A model generated the notes under the pieces. It was not told the DNA's origin. It worked only from the letters and a program-made list of their open reading frames with translations, and searched no databases. Shown in pieces: positions 25,061 through 38,554 of a DNA stretch of 64,000 nt. Both the position numbers and the translations under genes were made by a program. Source of the DNA: Typha latifolia (Eukaryota; Streptophyta; Magnoliopsida; Poales; Typhaceae); contig CM034107.1 of the NCBI GenBank assembly GCA_019914945.1, forward strand, positions 10,044,001 through 10,108,000. Reading direction: 5' to 3'. The number at the start of each line of letters is the position of its first letter. Position 1 is the stretch's first letter.

Positions 25061-25581
25061 CTGTGGAAGATGAGTAGTCCTCTTCTTTTTCTCCTGGAGT
25101 CTCTCTCCGGTCTTCTCCCTTAAGCTTGTGATTCTCCTCTCTTCTCTCCCTACAACCTCTCCCTCACTAGATTTCAACCCTTCATTTTGCTCACTCTTAC
25201 CTTGGCCCTCCACTCTTTAATGTCTCCTAAACAGCTCCCTCCTCTTATCCTATCTCTCACGACTCCTCCCCTCTCTTCCTCTATCTCAACCTACTCCTCT
25301 ATCTGTTTAAGCCTCTGCTTGAGAAATGGTGGACGAAGCATTGCTCCTAAAGTTCTCGTCTCTCCTTGCTGATAGCAGGATTGAGGGGATCATCCCTTTG
25401 GCTAAAGACTTCTCTGTCCCTAGTAGGAAACCCAACATTTGTCTTATAGGAAAGCTTTTATCTGACAAATTGTTTAACCAAGTTGGTTTGAAAAATGCTC
25501 TATCTAAAGCTTGGTATCTCTGGGGATCTTTAGAGTTCGTAGAGGTTGAAAAATATATTTTTCATCCTCTCCTTCGAACTC

Positions 25582-27710
25582 GATTACAAATCGGCTTGAT
25601 CCAATTCATAGTGATGCTGCACGGAATTTGGGATTCGCGAGTGGAGGCACGGATTCTTAGATATAGTATGGAGGTGATGATGGAGTGGAAGCCGAGTAGT
25701 TGATGGAGGTGGCTCGGCAATAGATGATGATGGTAGTGGTTTGCGGATACGGATGCGATAGATTGTTGAAGGCTATGACTGGCCTACAACTATAGTAAAA
25801 ATCATACGAAAAGTAGAGACGGTTAAGATAAAGAGACGAAAGGGGAGAAGTAGACCTGCCCTATGAGACTAGGGAGATCGACGGCAGAGGGAGATCGACG
25901 GCAGAGGGAGATCAACGGTAGAGGGAGATTAGAACCTAGATGATACCGTGCCAACAGAAGAGGTGGCGCTGGTTGGTAAAAGAGGAAGGAGATGTAGAGG
26001 CCGACGGCCTAGTTGAGAGAGATGCCAGGGCAAAAGCCAATTAATCTTTTATTTTAAGCATGTCTAAGATACAAGCCATAAGGCCATATTTATAGAGATT
26101 AAATTAAAAAGTCTAAAATAAACTTAACTAAACAAGTCTTCCTTATCTTCTCGAATTAACCCTTCATTTTACCGCAGATAAATTCTAAATCTAAAGAAGT
26201 CATGAATATCAAAATTATTTGCCGCAGATATATTTTGAATCTGTAGAAGTCATGAATGCCAAAGTTATATATCTAGAGGTTGGCAATCTTTTTCAACTAG
26301 TTTAATATTATTCGGATATCTATAGAATATTCTGTAAATATTTTTCTAAAACTGCGCAAAGCTGAATTTAGGTAATTAAATAAAATCCTAATATACTAAG
26401 ACTTTGACTAAACCACATAAGAATAAGAAATAAAATAACTAGACTTGATCTATCAAGCTCAATATCTTTCTATCTAGTCCGAATCACATCATTCCACTAC
26501 GCTTCCATTCACCTTATCGTCAAGGTGAGAAGTAGTCCCCGTCTATGAAAAAGACGTCTCTTTAGTAACCTCGAAATTGCCTTCATGATGTTTTGGTGTG
26601 GTCTTTCTTGTGGTTAGCATCTGGTCCGAGGAAGACATGCTCTGATACCAATTGTTACGAACCGGCTTGATCTGATTCGTAGCTGTTCTGGACAGATTTG
26701 AGGACATAATTTTGGATAGATATTATGGAGGATCTAACTGTTAAATCAATGTGAAAGTTTGATACGAGTAGTTCTGAGAGAGAAATTTCCAACGAATCTA
26801 GTTTTATGTAAATTGGATTTGTAGATCAGAAGATATCTTCAAAAAGGTAGACAAAGATAGGAGGGTCAGACTTACGAGATTCAGGTATGTCGGGATTTGG
26901 GATCTGTGGGTGGAGGCACGGATTCCTAGGTATAGGATAGAGGTGATGATGGATTGGAGGCTGAGTAGTTGATGGATGTCGCTCGGCAATCGATGATAGT
27001 GGTGATGGCTTGCGGATGCAAATGCGATAAATGATTGAAGGCCTGTGGTAAAAACCGTACGAGAGGTAGAGACGGTTAATATAAAGAGACAAAGGGGGAG
27101 AAGCAAGCCTACCCTATGGGGCTATGGGGATCGACGATAGAGAAAGATTAGAAGCTAGACGAAACCGTGTCAACGGAAGAGGTGGCGCTGGTTGGTAAAG
27201 GAGGAGAATGAATATGTAGAGACTGACGACTTAGCTGAGAGAGATGCTAGGGTAAAAGTTAATTAATCTTTTATTCCAAGCTGCCTAAGATATAAGCCAT
27301 AAGACTCAATTTATAGATATTAAATCAAAAAGTTTAAAACAAATTTAACTAAACCAGTCTTCTTTATCTTCTTTGATTAACTCATCGTTTTGTCGTAGAT
27401 AGATTCTGAATCTAAAGAAGTTATGAATACTAAAGTTGTTTGTCGCAGATAGATTCTGAATCTAGAGAAATCATGAATGCCAAAGTTGTAGATTCAGAGG
27501 TTGACGATCCTATCCAACTGGTTTAATATTATTCGGATATCTGCAAATATTTTTTTAAAACTGCACAGAGTTGGATTTAACTAATTAAATAAAATCCTAA
27601 CATACTAAGGCTTTGACTAAACCACATAAGAATAATAAATAAGATAACTAGACTTGATCTATCAAGCCCAATGTCTTTCGAGGTGATTCGATCTACTCCG
27701 AATCACATCA
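25582..27710 (-). mobile_element. Gypsy-type LTR retrotransposon with tiny interior (deletion derivative)
   Basis: Two direct LTRs are read on the minus strand. The 5' LTR is 27710-26653, starting TGATGTGATTCGGA and ending GGTTCGTAACA. The 3' LTR is 26491-25582. The 161-base interior begins with a primer-binding site TGGTATCAGAGC (26650-26639), complementary to initiator tRNA-Met. It ends with CACCTTGACGATAAGGTGAA and a short purine stretch, as at the 3' end of gypsy pol genes. No gag or pol remains. AACTC flanks both sides (25577-25581 and 27711-27715). The LTRs differ by many substitutions and an indel of about 200 bases, so the insertion is old. It interrupts LINE ORF1. Confidence 0.85.
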
Positions 27711-28839
27711 AACTCGAGCTCAATAAATAGAAGGTTTGATTTGGAGCTCCCTGGTCTTTCAACTGCGATCTCTTTATCCTCTCCTAGACATTCACCTCCT
27801 TAGAGTTTTGGATTCAATTCTATGGAGTCCCCCTTGAGTTCATGTCCATGAAAATGGCACCCTCACTAGCAAAAAGAGTTGGATCTCTGATTGAATCTAG
27901 TGCTACGGACTCTTCCAAGTGGTCTAGATTCATTAGAATCAAAGTGCTCATCGACATCTTCAAGCTGCTAGTCAGCTCCCTCTCCATCTCCCTTCTAAAT
28001 GGAGCCTGCTACGAGGTTAAAGTCAAATATGAGAGGTTACCAATCTTCACTTCTGTGCTCGTCTCGATCACGACATTCATGTCTGCATGTTCAAATGCTC
28101 CTTGGAAATGAAAGCAAACACTGACTTCCCTTCTCATCTACAAGACAATCTTATTGAGATTCTCAGCCCTAAGTTCATAATACTCAATGCCTCACACGGC
28201 TCTCTTGATTCATTATGGTGAAACTAATCTAGCTTTAGCCCCAAAAAGGCCTCCTTTGCAAAATTGGCACATAGCCGCCAGAGCTTCACATCGCCCTCTT
28301 CTCTTGTTGAATCCTCCCCATCCAGGGTAGAGTTATCACTAGTTAGCTGTCATGTTTGACAATGGTACTACTCTAGATAGCACGCCCCTCTCTGATGATG
28401 CAATTAATGCTCCTAGGCGAGCTGTCGATCACTCGCTCTTTCCCGCCAAGCCGTTGCATGCTGAGACTGAGAGTGAGGCTGGAGACATAGAAAATGGCAC
28501 CAAGGATAAAAATAACCTCTATTTGGCAGAAGAAATGGTTAACGTTCCTATCACAATGGGACATATTCCCTCCTCTAATGACAGTATCATTACTCCCCCA
28601 TCCACTTGTCAACCTCTCAGCCAAAGCCCAACATAAACCACCACTTCCCTCTCGACCCTATTGGTAGCCCATCCTCTCCATAATGGCCTTATAAAATCTA
28701 TCCTTGCAAACATAAGTTCATCCCCTAACCACTCTACCACCTCACCTCCATGTACTCTCTCTCTAAACAAAACCTCTTACATCCCATCTCTTTTCACTTT
28801 CTCAACCAAAGGTACCAACATTTCAACCAACAACTCTCC

Positions 28840-28843
<4 letters not shown>

Positions 28844-28870
<27 letters not shown>
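28844..28870 (+). repeat. Poly-A run inside the LINE
   Basis: About 26 consecutive A residues lie between the ORF1 and endonuclease regions. They produce spurious poly-Lys in open frames. Confidence 0.85.
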
Positions 28871-28871
<1 letters not shown>

Positions 28872-31155
28872 CCATCCACTTGAAACAAAAGGCCCCTCAT
28901 TTAAAGAGATTCCACTCCCACACTTCCAAACCTCCCTCCTGCAACCATAACCCACCTATTCCGATGATGGTCTCATCTCAGAGTTACCTGGTTCCTCCTT
29001 CGTTTAAACCGTGGCTGAGCAAGACTCGTTGTAGAACTTAGAATGAAGATCTTAGCTTAGAACATCAAGGGAGTGGAGGACCCTCGACCCTCAAAGCCAT
29101 CCTCCATAACACCAGATATGTCATTGCTTTCCTTTCTGAGACCAAAGCCGAAAAGATCATCTCCTCTCTTTAACTAAATAACTATCATGTGGTGGACTTA
29201 CAAGGCTAATCTGGTGGTTTACGGCTGTTGTGGGACTCCAACACCACTCTAAAAGTGATAGACTTCTCTACCAATTTCATCTTTGTTACTGTTACAAATC
29301 CCACCAATAATCGTTGTTGGATCCTTAGAGGTGTTTATGACAACCGTCATAGCAAAGATGACTGAGGTCATTGATCCAAGATTGAGACCTATTCTAAGAA
29401 CACCAATCCCTTCTGCTACCTTGGTGAAGACTTCAATAATATCTACAACTCTTCGGAGAAGGAAGGTGGCAACCCCATTCACATCTCTTAGATCTCCAAG
29501 TTCTCCTCCCATATTAGCAATGCTTGTCTCCTTGACCTTAGGTTCTTTGATCTAGCTTACACCTCGACGAACAGAAGATAGGCCACTACCTAATCCGAGA
29601 GCGACTAGACATAGCCCTTGCCTCCCCGCCCTGGTGCAGAATCTACCATGCAACGAGAATCCTTCATCTGCCTGCGATCTCTTCAGACCACAATCCAATC
29701 CTACTTAAGACCCTCCTTATTTTTAGACCTACTCCAAAATGATTCCGAACTGAAAACTAGTGGCTAAAGGTCGAGCCCTACGTAGCCTTCTACAATGACT
29801 CATGGTGCAACACCTTTAACCCTCTCAAATCACTACCCTACAATTTGTCAACTCTGGCAAACCAGATTAAAAGATGGGCAAAGCATGATGCTAGCAACCT
29901 TACCTATCAAATTAACCAGCTAAAGAAGGAGCTCACCAAGATCCGAGCGACTGCCTCATATGATTTTGATTGAAATAGAGAAAAACTCTTAAGATGTTCT
30001 TTGGAAGACTTATAAAAAAGAAACCTACTGGAAACAACGATCTAGAATGGATTGGATTAGCTTTGGAGATAGAAATACTAAATACTTCTATACCTCAGAA
30101 CGTTTGTTGCCTTAAACTTGACTCCAGCACTTGGTCCTATGACTTAGAAGAAATTAGCAGCGCCTTTGTAACTCATTTTAAAGAAATTTACAAGTCTTCA
30201 AATCCCTCATCTCTAAATGGTGCTACAGCTAATCTCTTGGGTGAAATTCCTCAAATTCACCTTGAGAATGCAGATTCAATTTCGATCTGACCCTCTAGCA
30301 AAGAAATTGAAGCTGCCATCAAGTGCCTAGGCCCAGATAAGACCCCGAGGCCAGACAATTTCAATGCAAGTTTCTTTCATACTTTCTAGGAGACTGAAGG
30401 TGCTACTCTCCGACATCATTTCTAGCTACCAGTTAGCTTTCATTTTGGGCTGCTATATTGTGGATAATCTAATAATTGCTCAAGAACCAATAACTTTTCT
30501 TAAATCTTTCAGAAGTAAGATTTGCTCCTTTATTCTCAAAGCAGAGATATCTCAAAAGCCTTCAATAAAATGGAATGGAATTCTATCTGTGATAGTCTAA
30601 AACTTCATGAGTTCCCAGATGGGTTACTAAAGCTCATTCAGAGTTGTATCTCTTCTGTCTCCTTCAATATGGTTGTCAATGGAAAGGCTAATGAACCTTT
30701 TCTATCATCTAGAGGACTCTGTCAAGGTTGCCCTCTTTCTCCCTTTCTCTTTATTATCGGATCTAACATGCTGTCTCTCGTGTTCAATGAAGCCACTATG
30801 TTGAAGCTTTACAAGGGAATCAAGCCAACAAGAGGTGCCCCAGCTCTCTCTCATATTCTCTTTGCTGATGATCTTTTAATCGTCAGGAAAGTCACATTGC
30901 AAGAAGCAAGTTATCTTCGCTATATCCTTGGCACCTATGGTTCAATTTCTGGCCAAGAGATAAACCTAAATAAGTCACATATGTCCTTCATGTCCAGCCT
31001 CTCAAGATAGGTGATAAACATCTAGGAAACTCCATATGGTGTCAGCGCTCCAAACCCCTTGCCTTCCAATTTGTAGTCGAACAAAATGCAAGCTAAACTA
31101 GCTGGATGGAAATCCAAGATGCTCTATAAAGCAGGCAAATTGGTGCTCATTAAGT

Positions 31156-31319
31156 CTGTTCTAAGCTCAATACCATTCTACTTCATGGCTACTACTGGTT
31201 ATCCTAGGTCACTAATCAAGAGGTTAACGACAGTAATCTGTTCTAAGCTCAATACCGGTCTACTTCATGGCTACTACTGTTTATCCCAAGTCACTAATCA
31301 AGAGGTCAACGACAATAAC
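31156..31319 (+). repeat. 82-bp tandem duplication in the LINE 3' region
   Basis: The segment starting CTGTTCTAAGCTCAATACC at 31156 is repeated from 31238 with a few substitutions, duplicating part of the reverse transcriptase tail. Confidence 0.85.
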
Positions 31320-31405
31320 GAGGAATTTCTGATGGTCCACTGGCTCTCAGTCTAAGCCTACATGGCTCAGGAAAGGAGAGGTGATAGTGAAAATAACCAA
31401 TAGTT

Positions 31406-31857
31406 AGTGGGGGGGGCTTACGAGTCGGTCGTATGTTATCTTAGCATGCCGTATCGTGTTTCGTATAACTAACGGTGATAACGAAGCCGATATCTGCCGG
31501 CTTGTTGGAGCATCCTGAACCAGGAACTGGACACATGGAACACAACAGTTGGACAGGTCAAGAATGAAGTAGATCTTCTGCATACACAGTTGCAGGAATT
31601 TTCCACATACCCTCATGTATCCCTTAACTTGTAACTGCTGCCAAGTACGCAACTGTAGTTATTCCTGGATTCGAAATGCAGAGAACCCTCAGCCATAGGA
31701 TTGTCGAGACACGTGTCTGAAATCCAATGGCTCAATATCCACGAAAAAAGGACTTTGCACCCCTCCACTTCCGATCACTGGATCAAATACAACCAAAGAA
31801 GAAAAGAGTGATCACTGCGGAGCCCTCCCATTGGGGTCTAGAGAGAGAAAGCCAATA
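31406..31857. other. Upstream region of the GLYR gene
   Basis: The region holds a G8 run at about 31411 and otherwise unrecognised sequence. It is the presumed GLYR promoter and leader. Confidence 0.4.
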
Positions 31858-31889
31858 GAAAAGAAGAAGAAGAAGAAGAAGAAGAAGAA
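31858..31889 (+). repeat. (GAA)n tract in the GLYR leader
   Basis: About ten GAA/AAG units run directly into the GLYR start codon at 31890, so this is most likely 5'UTR. Confidence 0.85.
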
Positions 31890-34800
31890 ATGGAGGTGGG
31901 TTTCTTGGGGTTGGGCATCATGGGGAAGGCGATGGCCGAGAACCTCCTCCGTAACGGGTTTCGGGTCACGGTCTGGAACCGAACCCTCTCAAAGGTCCTC
32001 TCCTTCTCCTTCCCATTGATTTCTTGATGCATCCATTGGTGTGCTATTTGTCGGATCTTTCTTGCTTGATCCAATTAATGGGCACCTATTTAATTTCTCT
32101 ATTAATTAGCCATTTCTGTGATTAACAATTTCTAATAATGTATTTATACGTTCGGCCCAGTCAAGTTTGTTTCTTTACCAAAGGATAGACTTGATGTACT
32201 GTTCCCTGCTTTTATTAAATTTTTTTGGAAAGGAAGATCTGCGATATATGTAAAATTATCTTATTTATTAGTTAGGTTGTCAGTTGAGTGAAACTTTATT
32301 TTTTGTTCCTGCAATTTACCTTCATAGTTGTAATTTTATTTAAGGTCAAGATGTATGCACTATCTTAATTTATTTTTGAAGCGTGCCTAGTTATGTGTAT
32401 TACCTTATTTGAATTTGAAAGTAAGTTGAATAACATTACAAGTGTAGGACTTTATCGTTACATCATGAAATGAATGAAATTCTTTGCAGACATAACCTTT
32501 GAGCCACTTGTTCCTTGATTTTGTCGAACAACTAAATGTTAGAGGGAGCCATGAATGATTAGTAGCTTTGATGCCTTATTTAGGTTGTAAGGTTGGAATC
32601 AAGTTGCATAATTTTAGGGGAATTAGCTATTGCACTTTGTTCTAGGATTAGGAAATGCTCTGTTAGACTGTTACATGACAATTAAACAATTTTTTCATGA
32701 TAATAATTAAATCATATAGCACTATTTCCATAACCTTTACCCTATGCGCATAATGAAAAGGATATTCTGATTCTTGAACAAAAATTGTGAATGTGGGTTA
32801 GCATGAACAAAGAAAATCAACCTCAATAATGTGTTCCATATTGGTTTATAGTGTAAACTCTACGCCTGGATCTAAAAGTCAATTTTTCTGATCTGAATAG
32901 ATCAAGCTTTAACCTATATGGCAAAAGGAGAAATTATCACTGCCAAATTAATTACAATTTACAGCAACCTAGATAGGAAAGATGAGAAAACAGTAGCAGA
33001 AGACAGAGGAGATATGTGAATCCAGGTTAAAGAAAGCATTCATTTAAAGTTGTGGTTATTAATATTGATTATGCATAGGCCCCCTTCTACTATATATAGA
33101 CAACCAAAAAGGGTAAAAGGAAAATAAATGAAGCTTATTGATTCTAGCCGTGCTCTAACCTTACCTATGGTAGTATTTTGGTACCTGGACAGTTTTGAAG
33201 TTTAAGATAAAATGCAATTTCCTATCAATCTGAAACTCCATTGTTCCATTTTTTTTTCCTAATAAACTTATACTCTTTACTTGAAAGGTAGATGAAAACT
33301 TTAGAACTTTCAATATATGAACTTACTCAGATATTCTGGGGACAATTATTCTTAACATTAACTCGTCCATCAGATGGCTTCATCATGGCAAATTATGCCC
33401 AAACTTGGATATGTGCTATGCTAAGAACTACTTTGCTGTGTCATTGACTAAATTTGTGGTGTTGGGACTCGAATCAATCCTTATGTTTTAATGGACTAGG
33501 GGCTTCTTTTGCACTATTGTTTTTGCCATACTACATTGTGTTCGATCATACATCTGACTGTTACTGTGGCAACTATCTTAATAAATTTACTATATTGGTT
33601 GTAGGAAACTCCTTTGGAATATAATTCCTATATGTTGTTGGCTTGTTTGATTGATTTCGTTAGGCTATACCATTATAGCAGTTCAATTTTGCAAGTGAAT
33701 TATATTTGACTCCATCAAACTGATTAGTATTTGACCAAAAATTTAACTCACAATGACAGTGTGATGAGCTACTGGAAAAAGGTGCTTCTATCGGAGAAAC
33801 TCCAGCATCAGTAATTAAAAAGTGCAAGTACACCATAGCAATGCTATCTGATCCTAGTGCTGCTCTCTCGGTTAGAAACCAGAAAATGATTTTCTCTATT
33901 AACTGTTAAATCTTTTCCTTTAATTTTGGGATTTGTGCAGGTGGTTTTTGACAAAGATGGGGTGCTTGAGCAAATAGGGAATGGAAAAGGTTATATTGAC
34001 ATGTCGACAGTTGATTCTGATACTTCATCTAAGATCAGTGAGGTGCCATTTACATTTTCTTTATATGGTTTTAACTAGTCGGTCACTTGGTTGTTTCTTA
34101 TTTTTGTACTTAAGCTCTAAATATTTTTAAGATGTAAGCTGTTACTTGCATAACCATAGGTTGGGACAGATGATCTTGCTTACAGTGGGTGACCAAGTTG
34201 ATCATAAAGAAACTACTACTATATCAACAGAATAATATCTGTGTGGGCCTGATCTCAAAATTGCATCACAGTATTTTGAGTTATTTTAATTTTCTTTTTA
34301 GTTGTAAATAATACACTAGGGATACTGATGAAGGTGGCAGTACCATGTTGCCATTTGTCTTATCTATAAGATTTGATCTATTATAGAAACTTTATTAATT
34401 TCTACTCCCTTTGGAAGGGCTTCATGGATGAATGTATCATTATGTACAGGTTTCATGTACAAGTGACGTCAAATAAAATTTAAGCCTTTAAACTTGGAAC
34501 TTTTATCACAATTAAGTAGTTCATTGACTTCATTCTATAATTTAATGTCAAGGACATCAGTTACTCAATTAAATGGTAGTTATATGAGCATGTTTTTATA
34601 TGTATGTCCATAATATTTTTCCTCATGAACAAATTTGCATATTATTACCTAGAGAGAAACATCAAGAGAATCAAGTATAGCAATATATCATCTAAGGCTG
34701 CTTCCAATATTCTTCAATCAGCTTCTTGTAACCTTTTAGCCTGTGATATTGATTTAGCATGCATAATAATACTATGAAAGAGCAGATGGAAGGATAATGT

Positions 34801-37566
34801 TGTCGGGAGTTTCACTTATCAGACCACATTTACCAAGTATACCATCTTATTTGGTGTGACTGCATTATTAAGGAACATTATTGCAGCATTAAATACTATC
34901 ATTAGAAAGAATTAAGCCATCTACTGAAATAAAGGTAGAATAGCAAGAATAAGTTCTTCATAATTGTAGAAAGTGCTTGACAGATTGCTTAAATATGCTG
35001 GAATTATCTTAATCTCTCGTGGTAAACATAGTAGTCACAAGCTAGACTTTATTTGTCCCTTTATATATGTTATATACTGTAAAGTTCTCAGTCTTTACCT
35101 GGCATGCAGAGACCTACATGTACCAAAGTCTTTGCCTTATACTTATTTTCCACTCTTAAAAGTAGCCAAGAAGTATTCTGGAACCATCCAAGAGTAGCTG
35201 CTTTTTAATTTTAGTTTTGAGAAGTTTGATATATAAAGTATCCACAAGTATCCAATGAGTACCGTGTGCAACACGGTATTTGATAATTGATATGAATACA
35301 ACAAGAACATAGAAGTATTCGTGTTTCCTAGGATATCAATATCATTAACTGATATTGAGTTGGTTGCATTACTTATGCTACTTATGCACCTTTCCATTTA
35401 AAGCTGCTTGCAACAAGTTGCATTTTGTCAAATATTTGAACCTAATTCCTGCAGGTAGTTACTAAAAGAGGTGGATGTTTCCTTGAAGCTCCAGTCTCAG
35501 GTAGCAAGAAGCCTGCTGAAGATGGTCAGTTGGTCATACTTGCTGCTGGGGACAAGGTAATCTATTGCATCAGTATACATACTGAGTACTGATATACTGT
35601 TTCTGATGGCATATGCATCTTGCTTGGAGGCCAATTTATTTCTTAAAATGGAGGGCATGCCCAATCTTTCTTGTCATAGTAGGTGGTATGGACCATTTTT
35701 CCATTTTCCATGACAGGCTGCATTTAATGTGATCAGCATTTGAGTGATTCACATTCATGTTGATTGGTATGAAAATGGAAACATAATTCATCTTTGTTAT
35801 CTTCTCCTTTGGCGCAGTGTTTTGTTCAATATATATTTCACTTCTCATAGTCATGAGAGAGATATTGGCACCATTTTTTGACCTTTACTGGGAATATTAT
35901 TATTTTTGCCCATAAAAGGTGAAGAAATGTTTGCAAGTTTCCATCTTTGTCCACATTTTTTGCTATATTCTTTAACATGATATGATAACTTTTATCATTG
36001 TTATAAATGCAGGCATTGTATGAAGAAGTGATCCCTGTATTCAGTGTGCTAGGAAAAAAGTCGTTCTTTTTGGGAGAGGTCGGAAATGGAGCAAAGATGA
36101 AACTGGTAGTCAACATGATCATGGGAAGGTGACTATGCTTCTGTTATAGTTGCATCATATTCACAATTTTAACCTTGAAATGTTGTTTCTTAAAATAGCA
36201 AACCAGGATATTTACAGTTTTACAGACTTTGAACTCAGAAAGAAATATGATTGAGAAAGACAGATGGATTGCTGATATCATAAGGATTAGTTGCAAAAAA
36301 GAAAGAAAAGTTACGAAGCAGAAGTGTGAAATGATTACCAGCTCTTATTTCTGAATTAATATTTTTTTTGCCTGTGTACATCTAATTTCAACTTTAAGTT
36401 GGTGCCAACTTTTTGAGTAGCTTTGTGGTTTGTCCCTGAAATACAATTTAGTATCAACTTTTGAAACTTGTTTTGTGCTTCTTTTGAAATTTAGTTACTT
36501 GAGTCCTTTGTATTCTTCCTCAGAATTTTAATCTATAATCCTGTACTGCAACTATTGTCTTGATCTCGTCTAAACAAATTAATGCTAATTCTAACCTTAC
36601 CAATTTATGCTGCTCATTGTACTTTTTTGTCCTGATGATGACGGATCCATCAGAGTACCAACTCTACTCTGCAGATCTTTTCATGTTTGATGTTTTCGTT
36701 GCTAGTTTACTAATTTTATCCATTTATAGTTTCCTGAAAAACTCTTTACAGCTTTCAATCCAAACTACATTACTAGATTGAAGAAGCATATCTATCCACC
36801 TTTGTTACTTTCTTAAGAATGCTAATTATGCATGCAGAATCACAATGCAATCTTTTATAGTTCCTTGTAAGTACGAATTTGCTTATGCCTCTGGTAAGAA
36901 AAAGATTAGCTTCAACTGTACGAACTCATGGTTACAGTGGCTGATTGTTCACAAGTCTTACCTGCTAATCTCTACTTTCTTCAGTATGATGAATGCATTA
37001 TCTGAAGGACTGTATTTAGCTGATAGAAGTGGCTTGAGCCAGCAGACCCTTCTGGATGTTCTGGTATGATATATGGTAACTCGAATATGGCTAAAATTTT
37101 TTTATTTCTCAAAGCTAATAATTATGCTTTGCCTAAAGGAACTTGGCGCAGTTGCAAATCCTATGTTCAAGTTGAAAGGGCCTGCAATGATAAAGAACAA
37201 TTACCCACCTGCATTCCCTCTCAAGCACCAGCAGAAGGATATGAGGTTGGCTCTCTCACTTGGAGATGAAAATGCTGTATCTATGCCGGTTGCTGCATCA
37301 GCAAATGAGGTATATCTCTCTCCCTCTCGGACTTCTTCCGCGAATTATGTTTATTTTTCAAAATTATTGGAGGAGAAATAGGTGTCTTCAAAGTATAAAC
37401 TTATCTGATGGAATAGGTGTGAATCTCTTTACCGCCTGTAATTTATGGAATCTCTGTTCTTCTGTAGGCATTCAAGAAGGCCAGGAGCCTTGGGCTTGGG
37501 GACTTGGATTTTTCGGCCGTATACGAGGCAGTAAAGGGAACCGGTGGCTCTGATCATGCATCATAA
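31890..37566 (+). CDS. GLYR1: Glyoxylate/succinic semialdehyde reductase (GLYR1), beta-hydroxyacid dehydrogenase family
   Basis: Eight exons join in frame: 31890-31994, 33760-33870, 33941-34042, 35455-35556, 36013-36128, 36985-37063, 37139-37309 and 37468-37566, giving 294 residues. The N-terminal NADPH-binding Rossmann motif [12 protein letters not shown] is followed by VWNRTLSK. Substrate-binding and catalytic regions are [20 protein letters not shown] and [11 protein letters not shown], the last carrying the conserved catalytic Lys. The C-terminal helical domain includes [14 protein letters not shown] and [11 protein letters not shown]. The enzyme reduces glyoxylate and succinic semialdehyde with NADPH, detoxifying aldehydes from photorespiration and the GABA shunt. 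There is no plastid transit peptide, so this is the GLYR1 (cytosolic/peroxisomal) rather than GLYR2 form. The protein ends GGSDHAS, without an obvious PTS1. Intron 1 starts GTCCTC, a weak donor, but the frame requires it. Confidence 0.95.
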
Positions 37567-38550
37567 TTCTATTTTGAACATGAGAACCATGCAAACTGGA
37601 TATATATATAACCATTGTTGTTAATCTTGCAGAACGTATTGGGAAAATTTTTAGGACAACGAAAGCTTTCATCTTGTTCTTACATTTCTTGCAATCTTTT
37701 CAAAGATTTAAGCCTGGAATCTCGAACCAATAGTGAATGTGATGAAAAATTCTGAGAACGCGAGTGGTGGTGACTGGTAATCAACATAGAGAAATCACTC
37801 TTCCAGCTTTATATAAGAGAGAGATACCAAAGGTTTTCTGTAGAAGAATTGATCAGCTAACTGCCCCTCCATAATTGGACTCATCTTCACTTTTAGCAGC
37901 AGTGTCAGTTCTGAGAGGAAGAAATGACTACATGAGCAATTAACCAATGAGTTCTTAAGGATAATAGTGGATCAGTCTCCCATTAGCCAAATTTATGATG
38001 ATTGAATAGAAGTATCATTCATGGGTGCTTGTTAGGTAGAAGTACCTTGTTGAAGTTAAATCCGGCAAGGATCTTCTCTTTAAAAAGTTAAAAGCTCTTT
38101 AGAATTATTACTATTAATAATTAGCTTTTGCTTTGCTGATTCGCATTATGATTCTCCTAAATATATTTTGTAATCAAACACCCATGTATATTCATAATTA
38201 TTATAATAGTATGAGTTGGTCAAATTTTATATAGCAAAACTTTTAGTATAATTAATTTACTTACTCATAGTTAGTGATTAAATATAAATTTACTCAAGAT
38301 AATTATTACGTTTTATAACAAAATAATAAAATATAAGTATAATTAAATTTATATTTAAGAGACGTGTATAAAGTTACTATTAAACGAGATCTAAAGATAA
38401 AAAAACAACACGGAAACACAATAATTAGTACTAATAGTTAGTAGGATATAGACTTCACTTACTCTTCCACTAAGATTCCAAAAATTTAATACCGAGTTCT
38501 AAGTGAGTTAGATTATCTATTGCTTATTGCTTGCTTCCTTAAAGTGGAAC
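37567..38550. other. Intergenic between convergent genes; no gene seen
   Basis: The 3' ends of GLYR1 and the kelch F-box gene face each other across this AT-rich stretch. No further gene is recognised. Confidence 0.5.
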
Positions 38551-38554
38551 TTTT

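Larger units (their letters stand above)
25326..31405 (+). mobile_element. Decayed L1-type LINE, interrupted by an LTR element
   Basis: The ORF1 start at 25326 encodes CLIGKLLSDKLFNQVGLKNA and LEFVEVEKYIF, as in DUF4283 gag-like proteins of plant L1 elements. ORF1 resumes after the insertion at 27711 (PWSFNCDLFIL in a shifted frame, then SSKWSRFIRIKVLIDI and KYERLP with a damaged zinc knuckle). An endonuclease start follows near 29042 (KILA, stop, NIKG). Reverse transcriptase begins about 30300 and is clearest at 30522-31008: RGLCQGCPLSPFLFI and HILFADDLL are the two catalytic regions. AGWKSKMLYKAGKLVLIKSV lies near 31095-31160. Frameshifts and stops throughout show it is inactive. The left edge may reach about 25070 (CT-rich leader). 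The right end is truncated near 31405, with no poly-A tail or clear target duplication. Confidence 0.88.

Noticed and set aside
25326..25703. A 125-residue frame that could be called a host gene
   Set aside because: Its first 80 residues match LINE ORF1 (DUF4283 type) and the rest is antisense LTR sequence.
27842..28111. Frame with SSKWSRFIRIKVLID, considered as an independent gene
   Set aside because: It is the continuation of LINE ORF1 after the LTR insertion.
28661..29041. Frame with a poly-Lys run
   Set aside because: The lysines come from a pure A tract inside the LINE; there is no domain.
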